Made by a program: the position numbers and the translations under genes
DNA from: UBA1715 sp045615765
GTDB lineage: Bacteria > Bacteroidota > Bacteroidia > Bacteroidales > UBA1715
Length of the DNA stretch: 64,000 nucleotides
Direction: 5' to 3'
Assembly (NCBI GenBank): GCA_045615765.1
Contig: JAZLFM010000034.1
Coordinates: 1 to 64,000, forward strand
In this document: positions 8,160-15,766 of the stretch, one piece after another
Layout: each line of letters starts with the position of its first letter
Position numbering within the stretch: position 1 is the first letter of the stretch
The notes under the pieces: model-generated
Seen by the model: the letters and a program-made list of their open reading frames with translations, nothing else
The model's database searches: none
Told to the model about the DNA's origin: nothing

Positions 8160-9236
8160 ATGTTGAATTATATCATTTGGAATGTAAATCCAGAGATTTT
8201 CAGTGGATTTCCTGTTCGTTGGTATGGTTTATTCTTTGGTATAGGTTTCTTTATTTCCTATTCAATTGCACTCAAAGTTTATACTCGTGAAGGATTGCAA
8301 CAAGATCAAGTAGATACTTCTGCATTTGTGATTTTTTTACTTTTGCTTTTAGGGTTACGCTTGGGACATTGTTGCTTTTATGAACCAGATGTCTATTTAG
8401 CTCCATATTTGCATCCACTTATAACTGAAGCTGATGGTTCGCAACATATTGATTGGTATGGTCTTTCTCGTATTTTTAGAGTATGGGAAGGAGGTTTGGC
8501 TAGTCATGGTGGAGGAATTGGTTTAATATGTGCCTTTATAATCTTATCTCGCAAGTTTAATCGCAATTTTTGGTGGTTCGCATCTCGAGTTGTTTTGGTT
8601 TTACCTATAACTGCTTTTATGGTGCGTATGGGCAATTTAATGAATTCTGAGATATACGGTGTTGCAACGCATCTACCATGGGGATTTGTATTTGTGCGTG
8701 ATGCAATTATTCCTGCAGATGTTGATACTATAAGTAATGCTCTATTGCAAGCAGGTGTTATTTCTCAGGATGCATATGCTTCATTGCATAGTTTCTTGGT
8801 TAGTTGTTTGTCGCGTGTCGATCACGTGTCATTTATGAATCTTTTTGAGATTTTAGAAAAATATAGATTTGTTACAGAAGGACAATTTACAACAACAGTA
8901 GATGCATTTGTAAATAGTGGTATTCTAACGGTAAATCATCCTACTCAGATTTATGAAGCAGTAACATATTTATTGACAGGATTTGTTCTGCTTGGATATT
9001 ATGTATTCCAAGTTAAGAAAGAACGAAAAATCTCAAGTTTTATGATTTTGGGATTAGCTATGTTATGCATTTTTGTGAGCCGTTTTCTATTTGAATTTAT
9101 TAAAAATGCTCAAGTCGATTTTGAATACGGTATGGTGTTTAATATGGGCCAATTATTAAGTGTTCCGTATATAATTGCAGGTATTGTATTTGTATGTGTT
9201 TCTGTCATTCAGAAGAAAAAAGGAACGACAGTGTAA
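8160..9236 (+). CDS. lgt: Prolipoprotein diacylglyceryl transferase
   Basis: This inner-membrane enzyme moves diacylglycerol from phosphatidylglycerol to the lipobox cysteine of prolipoproteins. The family core is visible: RWYGLFFGIGF in the first membrane helix, WEGGLASHGGGIG near residue 115, RMGNLMNSEIYG, and HPTQIYEA near the C-terminus. At 358 aa it is longer than the usual 270-290. The excess is a 70-80 residue block between the FVFVRDA strand (about 180) and HPTQIYEA (about 260), plus a longer loop after the second helix. It probably shares a transcript with the SiaC-like gene. The small lipoproteins at 10347 and 10618 would be substrates. Confidence 0.92.
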   Translation: MLNYIIWNVNPEIFSGFPVRWYGLFFGIGFFISYSIALKVYTREGLQQDQVDTSAFVIFLLLLLGLRLGHCCFYEPDVYLAPYLHPLITEADGSQHIDWYGLSRIFRVWEGGLASHGGGIGLICAFIILSRKFNRNFWWFASRVVLVLPITAFMVRMGNLMNSEIYGVATHLPWGFVFVRDAIIPADVDTISNALLQAGVISQDAYASLHSFLVSCLSRVDHVSFMNLFEILEKYRFVTEGQFTTTVDAFVNSGILTVNHPTQIYEAVTYLLTGFVLLGYYVFQVKKERKISSFMILGLAMLCIFVSRFLFEFIKNAQVDFEYGMVFNMGQLLSVPYIIAGIVFVCVSVIQKKKGTTV

Positions 9237-9309
9237 TTTTATTTTTATAAGATATTTCTATTTTATAGATAATTATTGCATTTCCACCTAATACATTTCT
9301 TCTTGGTTA

Positions 9310-9721
9310 TTACCAAACATAGTCTTCATTTGATGAAACCTCAAGCCCAATAGGAAACGAATCGACGGTTTTGTTTAGAATGGCATGCTTTGAAAGTGAA
9401 TAGAAGGGGTTAAAATAGATATATGATGTATCATTGTGGTTATTTGATTTCTTGAATAAGTCTTACGTTGTGTAGAACATCTCGAGAGAGATTCTCATAA
9501 AAATAAATTCTCTCATCTCCATTTTGTAGAATTACATCTACAAATTCTAATATACAATATCTTTTTCTTTTAAAATTTTCTTGTTGTTTGCAATGCTGTC
9601 CTTATATGCAGTAATAAGACTGTCTTTCTCTTGAATATTTTTAAGAAGTAAAGATTTCTTTGTGCAAATAAAGATGACGTGATAAAAAAGTAGCAAGGAT
9701 AAGATTGAGGCCTCTATTCAT
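9310..9721 (-). pseudogene. Frameshifted gene remnant (membrane-anchored coiled-coil protein)
   Basis: On the minus strand a start at 9721 overlaps the end of the DUF2752 gene and opens a hydrophobic helix (MNRGLNLILATFL). The frame then breaks in a run of six T. It continues in a second frame with a Lys-rich coiled-coil (including NIQEKDSLITAYKDSIANN), returns to the first frame at about 9545 (EFVDVILQNGDERIYFYENL, stop at 9440-9442), and shifts again to SNNHNDTSYIYFNPFYSLSK and a stop at 9310-9312. Together the pieces describe one protein of about 135 residues with an N-terminal membrane anchor. At least three frame changes make decay more likely than isolated errors. I do not recognise the family. 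Confidence 0.55.
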
Positions 9722-9992
9722 AATATAAATTTTGATAAAAGATGTTGAAAATAAGCGTAAGTAATAGAATTACAGAGAAGATTATTTTGTGTTGGAACCT
9801 TTGATATATAAATTTTTCTATAATAATTCCAATTAATAATAGACAGATGATAACAAGTGGGGGGAATTGGCAGCAGGCCTCCTTGAAGTTGCCTTTTATT
9901 AGTAAAAGAATTGCCCTTTGCGTTCCACACAAAGGGCAACTAATGTCAAATATCTGTTTATATGCACAAGGCAATAGATATTGTTCTAACAT
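9714..9992 (-). CDS. DUF2752 membrane protein
   Basis: I start it at the ATG at 9992 (92 aa). The upstream open frame to 10061 overlaps the CCC-motif gene and reads as tandem-repeat noise. The sequence carries the DUF2752 signature CPLCGTQRA followed by a Gly-Asn-Phe helix and two membrane helices near the C-terminus. The family is a small inner-membrane protein of unknown biochemical role, often encoded next to CCC-motif/TM2-type proteins. The upstream gene's stop (9994-9996) lies 1 nt before this ATG, so the two are translationally linked. The frameshifted remnant overlaps its 3' end. Confidence 0.75.
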   Translation of the reverse strand: MLEQYLLPCAYKQIFDISCPLCGTQRAILLLIKGNFKEACCQFPPLVIICLLLIGIIIEKFIYQRFQHKIIFSVILLLTLIFNIFYQNLYYE

Positions 9993-9993
9993 T

Positions 9994-10332
9994 TTATAAT
10001 ATGCTTGATAATATGCTTGATAGACTAAATATGCTTGATAGACTAGAGGCAGCTGAGCCAATTAACCCAACAATAATGATATAGTAAACGATGTAAAGAC
10101 TACTAAGAATGATACCAATAATAGATAAAATTCTTCCTGCATTTACCATTCCTGGATTATTATAATTGTCAGGTTGTTGTCTATATATGGAAAGTCCTTT
10201 GTTTGCCATAACAAGTCCAACAATTCCACAAATAAGTCCGATAAAAAAACATCCAAATACTATTGAGCATATTCCGAGTACAAGTGCAGCAATTGAGTTC
10301 GGTACATTTGTTTTTAGTATGTTGTTTTCCAT
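9994..10332 (-). CDS. CCC-motif / DUF4190-like small membrane protein
   Basis: This 112-aa protein has an N-terminal tail, a membrane helix pair around LVLGICSIVFGCFFIGLICG, a short cytosolic loop (NKGLSIYRQQPDNYNNPG), a third helix starting GRILSIIGIILSSLY, and a low-complexity Ser/Leu/Ile tail. The loop and the GRILSIIGI segment are what Bacteroidetes CCC-motif proteins show. Here the Cys triplet is reduced to a single Cys followed by FF. The C-terminal SLSS repeats are encoded by an 18-bp tandem repeat. It is paired with DUF2752. Function unknown. Confidence 0.7.
   Translation of the reverse strand: MENNILKTNVPNSIAALVLGICSIVFGCFFIGLICGIVGLVMANKGLSIYRQQPDNYNNPGMVNAGRILSIIGIILSSLYIVYYIIIVGLIGSAASSLSSIFSLSSILSSIL
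9999..10046. repeat. Short tandem repeat at the 3' end of the CCC-motif gene
   Basis: The core ATGCTTGATA occurs at 10001, 10013 and 10031. The last two lie in near-identical 18-bp units (10011-10028 and 10029-10046). Spacings of 12 and 18 bp keep the frame, so length changes would only alter the SLSS tail of the protein. Confidence 0.75.
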
Positions 10333-10346
10333 TATTATTTTTCAAA

Positions 10347-10595
10347 TTAAAAACCTAAACTTTCTGCACTTTTCTCAGCACATTTTTTTGTGGCTTTTGC
10401 AAGTCTTTTTGTTTGTTCTGGAGTAAAATCTTCAGGCTTGTGTTTATCTATTTGTTCACTAGCTTTTGCAATTTTTTGAAGGTCTCCACTTTCACATGCT
10501 TTTTCGAAAGCGTTAATGTCGGAATCAATCCCACCACAACTAGCTAAAACTAGAGCAGAAAATCCGATACTTAAAAATAAAATAATCTTTTTCAT
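10347..10595 (-). CDS. Small lipoprotein (82 aa)
   Basis: A type II signal peptide ends in the lipobox LASC (Cys20), followed by GG and an acidic residue. The mature part of about 62 residues is highly charged and helical, with two Lys/Glu-rich helices and a second Cys near the end. It would be lipidated by Lgt. It follows the lipoprotein at 10618 by 22 nt and resembles it in signal peptide and helical content, so the two probably form one operon. No family name can be given. Confidence 0.7.
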   Translation of the reverse strand: MKKIILFLSIGFSALVLASCGGIDSDINAFEKACESGDLQKIAKASEQIDKHKPEDFTPEQTKRLAKATKKCAEKSAESLGF

Positions 10596-10617
10596 AGTAA
10601 AAATGTTTTGTTAATAA

Positions 10618-11058
10618 TTAATATAATGCTTTAGTTAGTTTTTGAGTTATTTTATTCACTCTATTTGCATATTTTGCACTAGAGCAATTTTTTGCATCAT
10701 TTTGCATTTCTGTAGCTTTGGCAGCCATTTCTTGATAGTCTGAAAGGATACTCATATCAGAAGGATTTGCTTTGTATTTTTTCAAAACATCAATGTAGTC
10801 ATCAACAAATTCTTCATATTCATCTAGAAATGCGGAGCAATCGTCTTCTGTAGTTTCTTCTACGACAGGAGTAGATTCTTCTCTTTTTTCAATTGTTGTT
10901 TCAACGGTTTCTTGTTTCTCAACAGTCTCTGTTGTTTTTTCTACTTTGTTTGTTGATGTGTTTGTGCTAGTTTCTTGGTTGGAAGCACTTTCTCCACCGC
11001 AACTTGCCAATAAACCCATTGCAATGGCAAGACTTACAGATAAAACAGTTTTTTTCAT
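10618..11058 (-). CDS. Small lipoprotein with Thr/Glu-rich linker (146 aa)
   Basis: The signal peptide ends LLASC (Cys20) followed by GGESAS. Residues 25-70 are a Thr/Glu/Lys/Val-rich low-complexity linker. Residues 72-146 form a helical domain with conserved-looking CSAFLDEYEEFVDDYIDVLKK and a second Cys near residue 124 that could pair with Cys73. The helical part resembles small lipoproteins I associate with Bacteroidales, of unknown function. Upstream at about 11113 a CAAATATG on the plus strand gives a near-consensus -7 box in the minus direction. Confidence 0.7.
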   Translation of the reverse strand: MKKTVLSVSLAIAMGLLASCGGESASNQETSTNTSTNKVEKTTETVEKQETVETTIEKREESTPVVEETTEDDCSAFLDEYEEFVDDYIDVLKKYKANPSDMSILSDYQEMAAKATEMQNDAKNCSSAKYANRVNKITQKLTKALY

Positions 11059-11160
11059 TTTTTTTGTTTTTATTTATGTCTACTCTTTTCAGGATTTTCG
11101 ACAAACTCCACATTTGCAAATATGGAAAATAACATAATGTCTTATTATTTAACCATACGA

Positions 11161-11400
11161 TTATGAAATTCTCGTTTTGTCACCATTTTGTTCACTGTCA
11201 TTTTCTATCTCTTCTGCTAAGTTTTGAAAGAAGTTATGATTTAACAGTAGGGAGATTTTTTTCAGAAGAGTCGTGTCTATACTTTCTTTTTGAAAGATTT
11301 TGTAGATGTTTCGCCTGTCATAGCAGAGTTTTTCTGCAAACCATTTTACGTTGCGGCCTTGACTACGGAATATTTCTTCTATGCGATTACCTATATGCAT
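11161..11400 (-). CDS. XRE-type helix-turn-helix regulator
   Basis: This 79-aa protein begins MHIGNRIEEIFRSQGRNVKW, followed by FAEKLCYDRRNIYKIFQK, the recognition helix of a compact Bacteroidales HTH family, and a short charged tail. Such proteins consist almost only of a DNA-binding domain; targets are not known. A perfect 14-bp palindrome 28 nt upstream of its start (11429-11442) overlaps where its promoter should be, which would fit autoregulation. Confidence 0.75.
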   Translation of the reverse strand: MHIGNRIEEIFRSQGRNVKWFAEKLCYDRRNIYKIFQKESIDTTLLKKISLLLNHNFFQNLAEEIENDSEQNGDKTRIS

Positions 11401-11428
11401 GATATGTTTATTTGTGTATTATTTACGC

Positions 11429-11442
11429 AAATATGCATATTT
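11429..11442. promoter_or_regulatory. 14-bp palindrome upstream of the HTH gene (candidate operator)
   Basis: AAATATGCATATTT is its own reverse complement and lies 28 bp before the HTH start codon. On the minus strand the adjacent CATATTTG is one base from the TAnnTTTG -7 box, so a bound regulator would cover the promoter. Confidence 0.45.
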
Positions 11443-11514
11443 TTTTGAAACGATTATCTATTTTGTCAATTTTTTTAATCATTTTTTCTCTTGTATTTTT
11501 TGCTATGGTAATAA

Positions 11515-11548
11515 AAAAGGTGCTTGTAAAAACTTACAAGCACCTTTT
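11515..11548 (-). terminator. Strong terminator after the antiporter gene
   Basis: A perfect 15-bp inverted repeat (11515-11529 and 11534-11548) with a 4-nt loop has T-runs on both strands' 3' sides. It lies 28 bp beyond the antiporter stop codon and would also block transcription entering from the other direction. Confidence 0.85.
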
Positions 11549-11575
11549 CGAGTATAACTAAATAAATATTAAGAA

Positions 11576-13231
11576 TTAAGCGAAAGCTAATAATATTAGG
11601 AATTGAGCAGCCATAATTCTCATAAGCATTGCTAAAGGATATACTGTTGCGTACGACAACGAAGCTTTACCTGATTCGTCAACACTGTTTGCAAATGCAA
11701 GTGCTGCAGGGTTGGTACAACTACCAGAGATGAACCCCATAAGTTGTGACGCTTCTAGTTTTAACCATAATCTTCCAATTATAGCAATTAGAATAATAGG
11801 AACTACTGTAATTATTGTACCATATAGGAACCATGTTGCACCGTTTTCTACCAAGGTTTCGAAAAAGACTCTACCTGATCCTAAACCTACGGCAGCAAGG
11901 AATAATGCGATGCCGAGTTCTTGTAGCATCTTTAATGCACTACTTGTGGCATATGTTACCAAGTGAAGTTGTGGACCAAATCTATTTAATAGAATAGCTA
12001 TAATAAGTGGACCACCAGCAAGACCAAGTTTTACCGGTTGTGGAATGCCTGGGATTGCAAAAGGAATAGAACCTAAAAATACACCAACAGCAATTCCTAA
12101 GAAAATAGGAATCAAATATGGATCGTTCAATTTCTTTTTAGAGTTTCCAACGAATATACCTAGTTTTTGTATTGCATGTTCTTGTCCAACAGAAACAAGT
12201 GTGTCTCCAACTTGCAATGTTAAATCTCTTGTAGGAACCAAGCTAACACCAGCACGAATTACACGAGAAATATTTACGCCGAATACAGAGCGAAAATCCA
12301 CTGAAGAAATTGATTTTCCGTTCAACTTAGGATTGGAAACAACAAGTTTTTTACTTACTAGTTGTGTGTCGAGTTTGTCCCAAGATTCTAGACCCATGTC
12401 AAGTCTTTTACCGATACATAATTCGATAGTTTGTGCGTCTTCCTTGGAACATACAATATAAATTTTATCGCCTTGAGCGATAATTGATTCATCGTTAGGC
12501 ACTTCCATTGTGTTTGACGCAATGTGGTACAAACGTGTCATTACGAAGTTTGTTTTGATAGCAGCTTTGATTTCATGTAGTTTCTTACCAAAGCATTGAG
12601 AGTTCGTTACTTCAATTGTAAAGAAATCCAATGCCGATTCTTTTGAATCTTCTTCAATTTTTGTGTTGTCTTTACAGAAGTATTTGATGAAGATAAATAC
12701 GATAATCACACCAATCACACCCATTGGATAGGTGATAGCGTAACTCGCACCAAGAAAAGAAGAGCTACTTCCTGTGATATCTGTATATGTTTGTTGAGCC
12801 GCACCAAGTCCAGGAGTATTTGTTACAGCACCCGACATAAGACCTACAGATGTAGGAAGGTCGGTTTGCGTAAACCAATAAATACAAAGAGCAGCCGTTA
12901 CATTTAAACATACAAGAATTATGGTTAGTATATTCATTTTTAGACCACCATGTGCTAATGAAGAAAAGAAACTCGCACCTACTTGGCTACCAATTGCATA
13001 CACAAATAGAATCAAACCAAATTCTTTAATGAAATGTAGGATTTCTGAATTGATTTTGAAACATTCAAAATGTCCGATTGCTAATCCGACAAAAAGAATC
13101 CATGTAACACCAAGGGAAACACCGCGGAATTTTAGTTTTCCTAAAAAGAATCCTCCAACGATTGTTACAGCAATCAGAATGATTGCCTGCGCAACACCTT
13201 CTTGAGAAAAGAAATTTACTAACCAGTTCAT
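11576..13231 (-). CDS. YidE/AspT-family antiporter with two RCK_C (TrkA-C) domains
   Basis: The 551-aa inner-membrane protein has five or six N-terminal membrane helices, two consecutive cytosolic RCK_C domains at about 205-375, and a second membrane block of five or six helices. Both halves carry the duplicated GAVTNTPGLGAAQQ / GSCTNPAALAFA motif typical of the AspT/YidE/YbjL duplication fold. Relatives exchange aspartate for alanine or move other dicarboxylates; the substrate here is unknown. It is divergent from a LysR gene, with 149 bp between starts and a palindrome in the gap, suggesting control by that regulator. Confidence 0.88.
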   Translation of the reverse strand: MNWLVNFFSQEGVAQAIILIAVTIVGGFFLGKLKFRGVSLGVTWILFVGLAIGHFECFKINSEILHFIKEFGLILFVYAIGSQVGASFFSSLAHGGLKMNILTIILVCLNVTAALCIYWFTQTDLPTSVGLMSGAVTNTPGLGAAQQTYTDITGSSSSFLGASYAITYPMGVIGVIIVFIFIKYFCKDNTKIEEDSKESALDFFTIEVTNSQCFGKKLHEIKAAIKTNFVMTRLYHIASNTMEVPNDESIIAQGDKIYIVCSKEDAQTIELCIGKRLDMGLESWDKLDTQLVSKKLVVSNPKLNGKSISSVDFRSVFGVNISRVIRAGVSLVPTRDLTLQVGDTLVSVGQEHAIQKLGIFVGNSKKKLNDPYLIPIFLGIAVGVFLGSIPFAIPGIPQPVKLGLAGGPLIIAILLNRFGPQLHLVTYATSSALKMLQELGIALFLAAVGLGSGRVFFETLVENGATWFLYGTIITVVPIILIAIIGRLWLKLEASQLMGFISGSCTNPAALAFANSVDESGKASLSYATVYPLAMLMRIMAAQFLILLAFA

Positions 13232-13298
13232 ATTTTTTGTTTTTTGCTTGTTTGTTGATCGTCCAGTATCAATTGCATGATAGAGGAAAATCTGGTGG

Positions 13299-13334
13299 CA
13301 AAAGTAATTTCATAAATGAACATTTATATATTTG
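13299..13334. promoter_or_regulatory. Divergent promoter region with 7-2-7 palindrome between antiporter and LysR gene
   Basis: CAAAAGTA at 13299-13306 reads TACTTTTG on the minus strand (antiporter -7). TATATTTG at 13327-13334 is the -7 for the LysR gene. Between them ATAAATG-AA-CATTTAT (13312-13327) is a perfect inverted repeat that could bind the LysR dimer. Neither -33 box is clear. Confidence 0.5.
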
Positions 13335-13380
13335 CATAATGGAATTATTACATTGAATCAATCGGTAAAAACGATTAATT

Positions 13381-14268
13381 ATGGAATTGAGACAATTGCA
13401 ATATTTTTTGAAGGCGGCAGAATTACAGAACTTCACAGAAGCATCGAAACAATTGTTTATTACACAAAGTACACTTTCTCAGCAAATTAAACAGTTAGAG
13501 AATGAGTTAGGGATGTATTTGTTTGATAGAATCGGTAAACATGTGTATTTAACGGAGGCAGGTAGAGAATTTGCACCATTTGCTCGTCAGACAATTTTTG
13601 ACGCAAATTTGGGAAAGCAACGAATCTTGGATCTTCAGAATATTCGTACAGGGTCACTTCGAGTAGCAGTTACCTATAGTCTTAGTTTTGGATTGTCGTC
13701 TATCGTATTGCGATTTATGGAGCAATATCCAAATATTCGTTTGGAAATAGTGTATTCAACTGCTTCCGAATTATTGCAAATGCTAAAACATAGAGAAGTA
13801 GATTTTGTGTTGTCGTTCAAAACAGACAATGATGACGAGATTGAAGTAACCGATTTATATGAAATTCCGTTAGCTGTTGTAGTAAATAAGAATCATCCTT
13901 TAGCGCAACAGGAAAGCGTATCGTTACAATTGTTGCAGCAATATCCATTGGTGTTGCCATCCGAAGGTTTGACGGCTCGTGCCATATTAAATAAGTTATT
14001 GCTTGAAAATAATATTGAAATAGAGCCGCATTTGGAGATGAATGATGCGAATATCCTATTACAACTTGTAGAATCGTCAACATTTGCGACTGTTTTGTCG
14101 CAAGCAACTACAATAGGCAGAAGTAACTTAAAAGCAATCCCGATAGGAGAACATAAAGAAAAAATGACAGCGTCGTTGCTTACCTTAAAAGGAGCTTATT
14201 TAAAGGCAGCGGCACAAGCATTTATTTCAATAATAAAAGAAGACTTGGTGTTTACTGCTTTAAATTAG
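13381..14268 (+). CDS. LysR-family transcriptional regulator
   Basis: The 295-aa protein has the N-terminal winged HTH of LysR proteins (MELRQLQYFLKAAELQNFTE, then the SQQIKQLENELG recognition region) and a periplasmic-binding-protein-like effector domain from about residue 90. It resembles the CynR/CysB-like branch in general layout; the inducer cannot be read. The divergent arrangement with the antiporter makes that gene the likely target. Its stop overlaps the stop of the convergent dgt gene by 4 bp. Confidence 0.88.
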   Translation: MELRQLQYFLKAAELQNFTEASKQLFITQSTLSQQIKQLENELGMYLFDRIGKHVYLTEAGREFAPFARQTIFDANLGKQRILDLQNIRTGSLRVAVTYSLSFGLSSIVLRFMEQYPNIRLEIVYSTASELLQMLKHREVDFVLSFKTDNDDEIEVTDLYEIPLAVVVNKNHPLAQQESVSLQLLQQYPLVLPSEGLTARAILNKLLLENNIEIEPHLEMNDANILLQLVESSTFATVLSQATTIGRSNLKAIPIGEHKEKMTASLLTLKGAYLKAAAQAFISIIKEDLVFTALN

Positions 14269-15629
14269 CGAATAACAGTGAAAGAAATACCTTTAATCTT
14301 TCTATACATTTCAAGAGAATATACATCAGTCATTCCGGAAATAAAATCTACCACAGAGAATATCCTATTGTAGATATCTCCGTCATCTACAATAAGTTGA
14401 GAAGGAAGAAGACGTAACAATTGTGATGTGTATAGAGATTTATCTTTTTGTTTTTGTAGAGAAGCAGTAACAAATTCTTGTAAAAGTTCACTTAGAATTT
14501 TATGTCCGGCAACTTGAATTTCTATTACCTCGCGTGCGTTATAAATTTTCTCTATTGCCAATGTAGAAAGGTTTTCCAAAGCTTGTTTTGTTGTTCCTTC
14601 TAAACCATCGGTAAGCGATTCGAAATAACGCGAATTCATAATATCATCGTAATGCTTCCAGAAAACATTTACGCAATCCGTAATAAGTTTATTTATTGTT
14701 CTGGAACGAAGAATCACAATTTGTTCATTCTCGTCGGTAATGTCAGCTAATGATTCTTGTAAATCTTGTAAGGCATCCTTGTCTGTAACAGGATCGAAGA
14801 AGTCGAACATCAGTTTCTTTGCTTCTGTAGTTGAGATTATGCCAAGTCGGTGGGCGTCTTCCAAGTCAACGATTTGATATGAAATGTCGTCAGCAGCTTC
14901 CATAAGAAAAACAAGTGGATGACGACCATAGATAGTTTTGCTACCGTTATATGAAATGAGGCCTAATTCTTTTGCAACTTTTTGAAGCACTGGAACTTCA
15001 CTTTGAAATACACCATATTTATGATATGGACAATTTCCTTGGGAAAAATCATCAGATGTACAAGGATATTTTAGCAATGTGCCAATTGTTGCGTAAGTTA
15101 GTGCAAATCCACCTTTACGACGGCCAGTAAAGTGATGGGTAAGAAGTCTTAAAGTATTAGCGTTTCCTTCGAAGTTTGTAAGGTCTAGGTATTGTGCTTC
15201 GGTTAGTTCTGCAGAAAGGTTGTTTTTGTCAATTTCTTCAAAGTAACGCGATATTGCTTTTTCTCCGGAATGTCCGAATGGCGGGTTTCCTAAGTCGTGT
15301 GCCAAACAAGCAGATGAAACAATAGTACCGATGCTGTCAAGAAGATTTGGTGAAATGTTTTCGTTTCTTTCGGCAAGCCCGTTCGCAACCATATTTCCTA
15401 ATGATCGACCAACAGAGGCAACTTCCAAACTGTGAGTAAGTCGATTATGTACAAAAATGCTTCCTGGTAGTGGGAACACTTGTGTCTTGTTTTGTAAACG
15501 TCGAAAAGGAGACGAAAATACAATTCTATCATAATCTCTTTGAAATTGTGATCGTACATCGGTAGTTCGTACTACTTCGTCTTCTAGTCCCAAGCGTTTT
15601 GGAGACAATAGTTTATTCCAGTCTAGCAT
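14265..15629 (-). CDS. dgt: Deoxyguanosinetriphosphate triphosphohydrolase-like HD protein
   Basis: This is a 454-aa HD-superfamily enzyme. The metal-binding residues are visible as HNRLTHSLEVASVGR (about residue 60) and CLAHDLGNPPFGHSGE (about residue 113), with a further Asp in LMEAADDISYQIVDLEDA (about 243). Family members hydrolyse dGTP, and sometimes other dNTPs, to nucleoside and triphosphate. The length matches the cytosolic bacterial dGTPase group. The gene converges on lysR with overlapping stops (TTAG) and no terminator between them. Exact dNTP specificity is not evident. Confidence 0.9.
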   Translation of the reverse strand: MLDWNKLLSPKRLGLEDEVVRTTDVRSQFQRDYDRIVFSSPFRRLQNKTQVFPLPGSIFVHNRLTHSLEVASVGRSLGNMVANGLAERNENISPNLLDSIGTIVSSACLAHDLGNPPFGHSGEKAISRYFEEIDKNNLSAELTEAQYLDLTNFEGNANTLRLLTHHFTGRRKGGFALTYATIGTLLKYPCTSDDFSQGNCPYHKYGVFQSEVPVLQKVAKELGLISYNGSKTIYGRHPLVFLMEAADDISYQIVDLEDAHRLGIISTTEAKKLMFDFFDPVTDKDALQDLQESLADITDENEQIVILRSRTINKLITDCVNVFWKHYDDIMNSRYFESLTDGLEGTTKQALENLSTLAIEKIYNAREVIEIQVAGHKILSELLQEFVTASLQKQKDKSLYTSQLLRLLPSQLIVDDGDIYNRIFSVVDFISGMTDVYSLEMYRKIKGISFTVIR

Positions 15630-15739
15630 TGTAAGTCATTTTAGTGCAAGTATATGAAAAACTTTTTACTATTCTTCGAAATGCTTGATTCTATTCGTAA
15701 TACAAATCAAAAAGATGAATGACATTGCCAATTTGTTTG

Positions 15740-15747
15740 TATTTTTG
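15740..15747 (+). promoter_or_regulatory. -7 element (TAttTTTG) for the CAP-protein/rnhB operon
   Basis: TATTTTTG lies 19 nt before the ATG at 15767. No TTTG at -33 is obvious. Confidence 0.45.
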
Positions 15748-15766
15748 AGCATAATTTATTGAGTTT

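Noticed and set aside
10166..10426. Plus-strand ORF opposite the CCC-motif and lipoprotein genes
   Set aside because: Antisense shadow of two well-supported minus-strand genes.
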